Source of the DNA: an uncultured Bacillaceae bacterium
GTDB lineage: Bacteria > Bacillota > Bacilli > Bacillales > Pradoshiaceae
Assembly: GCA_904501845.1 (NCBI GenBank)
Contig: CAJGCH010000141.1
Span: 1 to 7,706, forward strand
DNA length: 7,706 nt
Direction: 5' to 3'
The position numbers and the translations under genes were made by a program. The notes below the pieces were generated by a model. The model ran no database searches. It saw only the letters and a program-made list of their open reading frames with translations, and had not been told where the DNA came from. Of this stretch, positions 1 through 4,550 are shown piece by piece. Position 1 is the stretch's first letter. Each line of letters opens with the position of its first letter.

Positions 1-128
1 AATTTTTGTTCAGCAATTTGGCCATTATCCAGATATCGTTTAACCAATCTAACACTAGTGACAATAGCAAGCCCCATAATCGCTAAAAGGATAAATGGAA
101 ATATTATTGTGAAAATCTCTACAAACAC
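1..128 (-). CDS. Small single-helix membrane protein, N-terminal part (cut by window edge)
   Basis: This is an open frame of 42 complete codons that runs off the left edge of the window. It begins with GTG (128-126). A good ribosome binding site, AAAGGAG, sits 10 bases upstream at 139-145. The product starts with a hydrophobic segment (about residues 5-24, rich in I, F, L, A). A basic stretch follows (VRLVKRY, residues 26-32), then a polar start of a tail (DNGQIAEQK). This implies one membrane helix with the basic side and tail in the cytoplasm. The gene starts 25 bases after the stop of the YciI-domain gene with no terminator between, so the two are probably co-transcribed. The layout resembles small Bacillus proteins of the DUF4083 type (one helix plus a charged tail), but this is only a resemblance. 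Function is unknown. The C-terminus and total length cannot be seen. Confidence 0.6.
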   Translation of the reverse strand, partial: MFVEIFTIIFPFILLAIMGLAIVTSVRLVKRYLDNGQIAEQK

Positions 129-136
129 TTTAGTAT

Positions 137-145
137 CTCTCCTTT
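137..145 (-). promoter_or_regulatory. Ribosome binding site of the truncated membrane protein
   Basis: The minus strand reads AAAGGAGAG just upstream of the GTG at 128, with 8 to 10 bases of spacing depending on how it is aligned. It is the main evidence that the short frame at the left edge is a real gene, and it selects a GTG start. No ATG is available before codon 18 of that frame. Confidence 0.55.
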
Positions 146-153
146 GAATTAGA

Positions 154-531
154 TTATGGATTAATAGGCTGTTCCGGAAACTCGATTACTTGCCGCAGTT
201 CAATTTGCCCTTCCCCATTTCCTTGTGGATCTGTCATTCGCATGGCCCACTCGATGGCTTCTTCTCTAGACTTCACATCAATTAGAATAAACCCGGCAAT
301 CACTTCATTCGTTTCCGTAAATGGTCCAACCGTGACAGCCGGCTTTACTCCATGTTCTAGATATGATAGGCGCAAGCCATTTGAGCTCGGATGCAGCCCT
401 TTTGCCATAATTCGCACTCCTGCCTCCACTAATTCTTCATTATACTTCGTCATGGCTTCCCTGAGCTCTGGACTCGGTAAATTTCCGGCTTCTGAATTTC
501 GTGAGGCTTTGACCATAATCATAAACAGCAT
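154..531 (-). CDS. YciI-like (DGPF/YCII domain) protein
   Basis: The product is 125 residues and belongs to the YCII-related (DGPF) family of small ferredoxin-fold proteins. The hallmarks are the N-terminal strand MLFMIMVKAS, the segment AKGLHPSSNG (residues 43-52, with His47), and the VGPFTETNEVIAGF block (residues 68-81). Asp of the classic DGPF motif is Val here. The block is followed by the DVKSREEAIEWA helix (85-96). The length is normal for the family. The biochemical role of these proteins is poorly defined: they are cytoplasmic, dimeric, and some family members sit next to ECF sigma factors. No sigma-factor gene is visible here. The ATG start is well supported by an AAGGAGG site at 539-545. 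A gene for a small membrane protein follows 25 bases downstream and is probably in the same transcript. Confidence 0.85.
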   Translation of the reverse strand: MLFMIMVKASRNSEAGNLPSPELREAMTKYNEELVEAGVRIMAKGLHPSSNGLRLSYLEHGVKPAVTVGPFTETNEVIAGFILIDVKSREEAIEWAMRMTDPQGNGEGQIELRQVIEFPEQPINP

Positions 532-585
532 GGGATCTTCCTCCTTTTTTATAGAAGCTTAAGACTAATGGAAAGATAATCTAGA

Positions 586-594
586 TTTATACCA
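586..594 (-). promoter_or_regulatory. Candidate extended -10 promoter for the YciI-domain gene
   Basis: The minus strand reads TGGTATAAA, which fits an extended -10 element (TGn followed by TATAAA against TATAAT). It lies about 55 bases upstream of the ATG at 531 and would give a leader of roughly 45 to 50 bases ending in the AAGGAGG site. No good -35 box is found at the usual distance, which extended -10 promoters can tolerate. It sits downstream of the preceding gene's terminator, as a promoter for this unit should. Confidence 0.3.
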
Positions 595-662
595 CCATTA
601 AGTATTCTATATAGTCAGAGGGTATTCCTTCCTAGATAAAGTTCACCAGACCCTTTATAACT

Positions 663-697
663 AAAAAAAGAAGAGAAGCTATCGTCTGCTTCCCTTC
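663..697 (-). terminator. Intrinsic terminator of the short-chain dehydrogenase gene
   Basis: On the minus strand GAAGGGAAGC pairs with GCTTCTCTTC (10 pairs, one G-T) around an 8-base loop, and seven T follow directly (663-669). It lies about 98 bases after the SDR stop codon. It separates the SDR gene from the YciI-domain gene. Confidence 0.85.
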
Positions 698-794
698 AAT
701 CTTCCTATCCTTAAAAAATTCCGGGTCCATATAGCCCATCGCCATTGATTGTCCCGTCCTTTTTATTCTCGTATGAAATGGCAGCTCATGATTC

Positions 795-1541
795 CTACTG
801 CAAGATTTGTCCGCCGGCACAATTAATAATTGAACCTGTGAGCAGCTTGCCATTCTTCATGGCAAACACCATCGCTTCTGCTACTTCTTCCGCTGTTGCG
901 GCAATATTCGGTGGTGTAGTGGCATGAATCGCCGCACCAATCTCTTGATTCATGGTAACACTCGCATTCTTAGAGATTGTCGTTTTCATATTATTTGGAG
1001 CAACCCCTACAGCATAGATCCCTTTATCCTGATAATCCTGCCCGATAGATTTGGTTAAACCCGCCAGAGCATGCTTAGTCGCTGCATAGACGCCGTTATA
1101 GGCAGTTGGTTTGAACGAATTGGAGGATACTGTATTGACGATTGTCCCTCCCCCATTTTCCAGCATGACAGGGATGACATATTTTATGCCTAAGAACGCT
1201 CCTTTTACATTAATGTTCATGATACGGTCATATTCTGCTGCATCATACTCGTGCAAGAGACGAAAAGGAACCATGATACCAGCATTATTCAGGAATGCAT
1301 CAATCGTTCCAAATGCCGATTTCGCTTCTTCTACATACTTCTTCACATCTTCTTCATTCGATACATCTGCACGTACAAAAATCGCTTCCGCTCCCAATGC
1401 TAACGCATCCTCGACCGTTTGCTTCCCTGCTTCCTCATTGAAGTCTACCAAAACTAATCGATATCCTTCTCCAGCCAGCTTTAAAGCCGTAGCTCTCCCA
1501 AGACCTGTTGCCGCACCTGTAATGACTACTACTTGATTCAT
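795..1541 (-). CDS. Short-chain dehydrogenase/reductase (SDR), classical type
   Basis: The product is a 248-residue classical SDR, a soluble NAD(P)(H)-dependent oxidoreductase with one Rossmann domain. The cofactor loop TGAATGLG is at residues 8-15. Asp33 at the end of the second strand favours NAD over NADP. The ADV at 58-60 and NNAG at 85-88 are standard. The catalytic set is Asn111, Ser139, Tyr152 and Lys156 (YAATK). The usual Pro-Gly after the sixth strand is Pro-Asn (APNN, 181-184). I chose the ATG at 1541 because AAGGGAGAG lies just upstream (1549-1557). An in-frame ATG at 1574 would add 11 non-conserved residues and place the binding site inside the gene. The C-terminal GSIINCAGGQ fits the family's last strand. 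Strong terminators flank it, so it is probably transcribed alone. The substrate cannot be read from the sequence. Confidence 0.9.
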   Translation of the reverse strand: MNQVVVITGAATGLGRATALKLAGEGYRLVLVDFNEEAGKQTVEDALALGAEAIFVRADVSNEEDVKKYVEEAKSAFGTIDAFLNNAGIMVPFRLLHEYDAAEYDRIMNINVKGAFLGIKYVIPVMLENGGGTIVNTVSSNSFKPTAYNGVYAATKHALAGLTKSIGQDYQDKGIYAVGVAPNNMKTTISKNASVTMNQEIGAAIHATTPPNIAATAEEVAEAMVFAMKNGKLLTGSIINCAGGQILQ

Positions 1542-1548
1542 TTTAATC

Positions 1549-1557
1549 TCTCCCTTC
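1549..1557 (-). promoter_or_regulatory. Ribosome binding site that decides the SDR start
   Basis: AAGGGAGAG on the minus strand sits 7 bases before the ATG at 1541. The longer alternative start at 1574 has no comparable site. The family alignment also favours the shorter form, since SDRs normally open with a few residues before the VVITG strand. Confidence 0.65.
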
Positions 1558-1602
1558 ATATGATGCCTTTTCATTCTACGATGAACCTCTCAAAGAAAAT
1601 GA

Positions 1603-1621
1603 TCTATTCTTATCTAATAGA
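1603..1621. repeat. Inverted repeat upstream of the SDR gene (possible operator)
   Basis: TCTATT and AATAGA form a perfect 6-base inverted repeat around 7 bases, about 60 bases upstream of the SDR start. Size and position fit a binding site for a small dimeric repressor (TetR or MarR type), which often controls SDR genes. No such regulator gene is in the window and the repeat is short enough to arise by chance. Confidence 0.25.
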
Positions 1622-1676
1622 ATTTCCCTCTACCTTTACTATACACCCATCAAGGGATAAGCCACCAATGATATCA

Positions 1677-1688
1677 ATATAGCTATAT
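1677..1688. repeat. Perfect 12-base palindrome upstream of the SDR gene
   Basis: ATATAGCTATAT is its own reverse complement. It lies between the dtpT terminator and the SDR gene, about 135 bases before the SDR start. It could be part of a regulatory site, but it is AT-rich and may be coincidental. Confidence 0.2.
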
Positions 1689-1720
1689 GATGCATGAGAA
1701 TCATGGAAGCTCTCCATAAG

Positions 1721-1749
1721 AAAAAAAGCCCCAGCACATATGCTGAGAC
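1721..1749 (-). terminator. Intrinsic terminator of the dtpT-like gene
   Basis: On the minus strand GTCTCAGCA pairs with TGCTGGGGC (9 pairs, two G-T) around a TATG loop and is followed by seven T. It begins 24 bases after the transporter stop codon. It is a compact, strong terminator that isolates the transporter from the SDR gene. Confidence 0.92.
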
Positions 1750-1772
1750 CGTCTTTCATAATACAACTGGCT

Positions 1773-3269
1773 TTATCTCACGCCTCTCATCTTCCGCTGA
1801 ATCATTGGTGAGATGACAAACATAAGAAGTGCGCACAGAATCGCGAGTCCGCCAATCGTTCCGAAGTAAAGCATTTCGGTTTCAGCGGAGTACAATTTAA
1901 CAATTTGTGAATTAAGGGCTTGAGCAACTGCATTGGCCAAGAACCACAAACTCATCGTTTGCGCTGAAAAAGCTGCAGGTGCAAGCTTCGTTGTTGCCGA
2001 TAGTCCCACAGGAGATAAGCAAAGCTCCCCTAACGTAACGACCAAATAGCTTAAAATCAGCCAATAAGGGCTCACGAGCGAATCAGTCCCGCTCAAGTAT
2101 CCAGGTATAAGCATCACGACAAATGACAGACCGGCTAATAATAAGCCAATCGCAAATTTCTTCGATGTTGATGGCTGTCTATCTCCAAGCTTCAACCAAA
2201 GCCAAGCGGCAACCGGAGCGAAGATGATGACGAACATGGCCGGCATCGCCTGAAGGATTCCAGGTTTAATCTCCATTCCCAGCAAAGTCAGATTCGTTCT
2301 CTCTAAAGCATAGATATTCAAAAGGTTAGCCCCTTGCTCATATATCGCCCAGAATAGAACCGCTGACAAGAATAACGGGATATACGCGAGCAATCTTGAA
2401 CGTTCATCCACTGAGGTTTTTGGACTCCGGTACATAGTCACAAAATAAACAACTGGCAGGATGACAGCCACAATCGTCACAAGCAAGATGAATCGGTCAA
2501 TCGTTAACCAATTGAGCGCCGCTAAAGCATAGAGTATAACAGCCACTCCGATTATCGCCGCTAAAGTGGACATAACAAATTTCTTCTTCTCATTAGCAGG
2601 AAGCGGGTTGGGCGCCTCACTTCCTAATTTACCTAAATTCTTTCTGCTCGTGATCACATATACAACCAATCCTACAAACATACCGACTGCAGCTGCAGAG
2701 AATCCAGCATGGAAGCTGCCGTAATGGTCACGAAGACCTTCCACAACAAACGGAGCGGTAAAAGCTCCAAGGTTGATTCCCATATAGAAGATGCTAAATC
2801 CAGAATCCCTACGAAGGTCATCCTTTGTATAAAGATCCCCAACAATGCTTGAAATGTTTGGTTTAAGCAAGCCTGTTCCAAGAATAATGAAGATCATGCT
2901 GACGAAAAAGGCTTCCACACCGAATGGCAGGGAAAGGACGATATGGCCAACCATGATTAAGATACCGCCATAAAATACGGTTCGACTTGTCCCTAACAAT
3001 CGGTCTGCAATCCATCCGCCAATGATTCCGGATAAATACACCATTGAACCATAGATAGCTACGATTGACATAGCGGTAGCCTGGTCAAACCCTAAGCCGC
3101 CCTTTGTCACCTCAAAATATAAATAGAGTACCAGAATGGCCCTCATTCCATAATAAGAAAATCGCTCCCAAAACTCTGTAAAGAATAAAGTAAATAGCCC
3201 CTTAGGATGACCAAAGAAACCAGTGTTTGGAATCCCGGGTACACCTGGTGTTTTGTTTTGGTTACTCAA
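1773..3269 (-). CDS. dtpT: POT-family di-/tripeptide:proton symporter (DtpT/YclF-like)
   Basis: The product is a 498-residue integral membrane protein of the proton-dependent oligopeptide transporter family (PTR2), which imports di- and tripeptides with protons. The family motif ExxERFxYY is at residues 32-40 (EFWERFSYY). The MFS loop GGWIADRLLGTSR is at 84-96. The PTR2 signature runs from GTGLLKPN (131-138) to FSIFYMGINLGAF (158-170), and the late GELCLSPVGLSATTKLAP block is present. Length and the many hydrophobic segments match bacterial POTs with about 14 helices. From memory the whole protein is close to Bacillus YclF/DtpT. The start is TTG (3269-3267), with purine-rich AGAGGGAGAGGG upstream. 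No ATG lies before the conserved N-terminal motif, so a later start would remove essential residues. The gene is monocistronic, with its own upstream promoter region and downstream terminator. CodY controls this transporter in some relatives, but no convincing CodY box is seen here. Confidence 0.95.
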   Translation of the reverse strand: MSNQNKTPGVPGIPNTGFFGHPKGLFTLFFTEFWERFSYYGMRAILVLYLYFEVTKGGLGFDQATAMSIVAIYGSMVYLSGIIGGWIADRLLGTSRTVFYGGILIMVGHIVLSLPFGVEAFFVSMIFIILGTGLLKPNISSIVGDLYTKDDLRRDSGFSIFYMGINLGAFTAPFVVEGLRDHYGSFHAGFSAAAVGMFVGLVVYVITSRKNLGKLGSEAPNPLPANEKKKFVMSTLAAIIGVAVILYALAALNWLTIDRFILLVTIVAVILPVVYFVTMYRSPKTSVDERSRLLAYIPLFLSAVLFWAIYEQGANLLNIYALERTNLTLLGMEIKPGILQAMPAMFVIIFAPVAAWLWLKLGDRQPSTSKKFAIGLLLAGLSFVVMLIPGYLSGTDSLVSPYWLILSYLVVTLGELCLSPVGLSATTKLAPAAFSAQTMSLWFLANAVAQALNSQIVKLYSAETEMLYFGTIGGLAILCALLMFVISPMIQRKMRGVR

Positions 3270-3289
3270 AAAATCCCTCTCCCTCTTTA

Positions 3290-3318
3290 ATAATGGTTTA
3301 AAAACATTTATCCATTAT
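3290..3318. repeat. Inverted repeat overlapping the dtpT promoter (possible operator)
   Basis: ATAATGG (3290-3296) and CCATTAT (3312-3318) are a perfect 7-base inverted repeat around 15 bases. The upstream arm overlaps the -10 candidate and the downstream arm abuts the ribosome binding site. A bound protein here would cover the transcription start. Because one arm would lie upstream of the transcript, an operator is likelier than an RNA hairpin. The repeat is AT-rich, so chance is possible. Confidence 0.3.
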
Positions 3319-3324
3319 ATTATA
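3314..3324 (-). promoter_or_regulatory. Candidate -10 region of the dtpT promoter
   Basis: The minus strand reads TATAATATAAT, which is two overlapping perfect TATAAT boxes. It lies 45 to 55 bases upstream of the TTG start, downstream of the lipoprotein terminator, in very AT-rich DNA. No good TTGACA match lies 16 to 18 bases further upstream. The -10 is therefore plausible but the promoter as a whole is uncertain. Confidence 0.4.
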
Positions 3325-3410
3325 AATTTACAAATAAATCTAAATTAACACTCAATCCTCCTATTTTCGTCAAAATCAGATGAAGAATATTGTCCCTTCT
3401 GAAGGTTTAC

Positions 3411-3447
3411 TACAATAAAAAGAGCCCATCCATAGATAGACTCTTTT
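3411..3447 (-). terminator. Intrinsic terminator of the lipoprotein gene
   Basis: On the minus strand AAAAGAGTCTATC pairs along its full 13 bases (two G-T) with GATGGGCTCTTTT around a TATG loop, and the run of T continues into TTATTG. It begins 4 bases after the lipoprotein stop codon. The A-rich side of the stem could let it act weakly in the other direction, but no plus-strand gene needs that. Confidence 0.9.
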
Positions 3448-3450
3448 CAA

Positions 3451-4062
3451 TTATTGCTTTTCCGTCATCTTCACTTTAAGCAAGAAACCTGTTCGATCAT
3501 CCTTCATCATTTTCTCCACTTCATCTTCGCTTTGAAGATTATAAGACCGGATTGATGAACCATTTGACACCCGATATGCGCCAAGAGTATAGGTCTCTCC
3601 TATTTCTAGTTTCAACTTCTCATCATTAATGGAATCTTCCCAGCCATGAAAGGCATTTGAGTAATCTATTTTCTCCTCTATCTCAGTCGTCATCGAACCT
3701 CCGGGAGCATAGACCACTAGCATTGGTGCCATATCTGCAGCATCGACAATCCCCATTCCGATATGTCCCTTCTCCTTCTTCTCTTCGCTATAGGCTGTGA
3801 AGCTGATTGCTTGCTCCTTATCAAGCTTCCCGTCCTCATATTGCTCGGCCCAAATAATCAGCTCAGTCTCATCAGCATCTTGCCATGTAAGATCAAAATC
3901 CAGCACCGACACCAGGCTTAAGTCTTTAAATGCCTGTTGCCGATCCGTATTCTTACTTACCTTAATAACAGTTGAACCCACGCTCGCTTCTGACACACTA
4001 CAGCCAGAAATTATAACTGCTAACAACAGGAACACACTGCAGGCACACCATATTTTCTTCAA
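3451..4062 (-). CDS. Predicted lipoprotein of unknown function
   Basis: The product is 203 residues from a TTG start at 4062. It has a classic lipoprotein signal: MKKIW, a hydrophobic core (SVFLLLAVII), then the lipobox ISGC with Cys21 as the lipid-modified residue. It should be anchored to the outer face of the membrane. The rest is hydrophilic and rich in acidic residues, with no further membrane helix. I recognise no family. The TTG start is chosen because AGGGGG (4070-4075) lies 7 bases before it. An in-frame ATG at 4080 has no ribosome binding site at a useful distance and would place this purine run inside the gene, adding MAGGSL ahead of the typical MKK start (209 residues in all). A perfect 3' terminator follows directly and another gene's terminator precedes it, so it is a single-gene unit. 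Confidence 0.8.
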   Translation of the reverse strand: MKKIWCACSVFLLLAVIISGCSVSEASVGSTVIKVSKNTDRQQAFKDLSLVSVLDFDLTWQDADETELIIWAEQYEDGKLDKEQAISFTAYSEEKKEKGHIGMGIVDAADMAPMLVVYAPGGSMTTEIEEKIDYSNAFHGWEDSINDEKLKLEIGETYTLGAYRVSNGSSIRSYNLQSEDEVEKMMKDDRTGFLLKVKMTEKQ

Positions 4063-4069
4063 AAGGCTC

Positions 4070-4075
4070 CCCCCT
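4070..4075 (-). promoter_or_regulatory. Ribosome binding site that decides the lipoprotein start
   Basis: AGGGGG on the minus strand, 7 bases before TTG at 4062, can pair with the 16S rRNA tail with one G-U. The site lies downstream of the in-frame ATG at 4080 and therefore supports initiation at TTG. Confidence 0.5.
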
Positions 4076-4187
4076 GCCATGATTAATATACGTTTTCCCT
4101 TTGTTTATATAAGATCTAATTTATATAATATTCGCTTTTTCGTGTAAAAATTCCTTTACGATTATGGCCATTCTTTACATATACTTC

Positions 4188-4222
4188 ACAACAAAGGACT
4201 GCAGAAATTAAATCTGCAGTCC
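4188..4222 (-). terminator. Intrinsic terminator of the 54-residue membrane protein gene
   Basis: On the minus strand GGACTGCAG and CTGCAGTCC form a perfect 9-base stem around a 9-base AT-rich loop, starting 11 bases after the stop codon at 4234. The T tract is short and interrupted (TTTGTTGT), so termination may be weaker than at the other terminators here. Confidence 0.75.
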
Positions 4223-4233
4223 CAGGATGACGC

Positions 4234-4398
4234 TTAAGGAATCATTCCTCTTATGATAAATAAAATCACGATAATCAAAATGGTAATCAAGGCAGCGGCT
4301 AAGATATGAAATAGTCTTCCTCTCTCCCGTCCTCCGCCTCTTCTTCCCAAGAAGAAATAGACGATCAGAAAGATAGCTGCATAAATGATAATGTCCAT
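4234..4398 (-). CDS. 54-residue two-helix membrane protein with Arg/Gly-rich loop
   Basis: The product has two clear hydrophobic helices, about residues 2-17 (DIIIYAAIFLIVYFFL) and 30-48 (ILAAALITILIIVILFI). They are joined by a short, strongly basic loop, GRRGGGRERGR (18-28). By the positive-inside rule the loop is cytoplasmic and both ends face outward. I recognise no family, and function is unknown. The ATG at 4398 is preferred because a near-consensus AGGGAGG (4408-4414) lies 9 bases before it. An ATG at 4422 would add eight residues (MLEGRTFI) and overlap that site. The gene has its own terminator, and the FAD enzyme's terminator lies about 100 bases upstream, so it is probably its own transcript. 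Confidence 0.75.
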   Translation of the reverse strand: MDIIIYAAIFLIVYFFLGRRGGGRERGRLFHILAAALITILIIVILFIIRGMIP

Positions 4399-4407
4399 GA
4401 TAAATGT

Positions 4408-4415
4408 CCTCCCTT
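4408..4415 (-). promoter_or_regulatory. Ribosome binding site that decides the microprotein start
   Basis: AAGGGAGG on the minus strand lies 9 bases before the ATG at 4398. It falls just inside the longer frame that would begin at 4422, which itself has no good site upstream. The shorter, 54-residue product is therefore favoured. Confidence 0.6.
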
Positions 4416-4499
4416 CAAGCATTGCGCAATTTCACCAAAGATGTGAATATATCCCTTATACCCGTCTTTTCGTAAATAATTGCAGATTTCCCCTGAAAT

Positions 4500-4539
4500 A
4501 AAAAAACAAAGAGACCGATTTCTATTGAAACCAGTCTCT
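4500..4539 (-). terminator. Intrinsic terminator of the FAD-dependent dehydrogenase gene
   Basis: On the minus strand AGAGACTGGTTTC pairs over 13 positions (two G-T) with GAAATCGGTCTCT around an AATA loop, followed by TTTGTTTTTTT. It begins 11 bases after the stop codon of the FAD enzyme. Confidence 0.92.
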
Positions 4540-4550
4540 ATTCGCCTGCT

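Noticed and set aside
632..745. A 37-codon minus-strand frame (MAMGYMDPEFF...) between the SDR stop and the YciI-domain gene.
   Set aside because: The composition looks protein-like, but the SDR terminator (663-697) lies inside the frame, so most transcripts would end before its stop codon. The ribosome binding site is also poor and I recognise no homologue.
1111..1536. Long open frame on the plus strand opposite the SDR gene.
   Set aside because: It is the mirror of a well-supported coding gene, has no ribosome binding site and yields no recognisable protein. The same holds for plus-strand frames opposite the FAD enzyme (5566-6119), the FUSC gene (6421-7066), the lipoprotein (3797-4147) and the YciI gene (242-562).
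2672..2881. Second minus-strand frame inside the dtpT gene.
   Set aside because: It lies in another frame inside a strongly conserved transporter gene and has no independent support.
3337..3358. A mini-frame after AGGAGG (3354-3359, minus strand) starting TTG or GTG, as a leader peptide for dtpT.
   Set aside because: The TTG is only two bases from the ribosome binding site, the GTG frame is three codons long, and both lie upstream of the likely -10 region.
3363..3376. ATTTTCGTCAAAAT upstream of dtpT as a CodY box.
   Set aside because: The arms resemble the CodY consensus but the centre is four bases instead of three. Aligned base by base it has about five mismatches, too many to support.
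4440..4480. GGGTAT on the minus strand as a sigma-B type -10 for the 54-residue protein gene.
   Set aside because: No GTTTAA-like -35 lies 12 to 15 bases upstream, so the match is only a six-base word.
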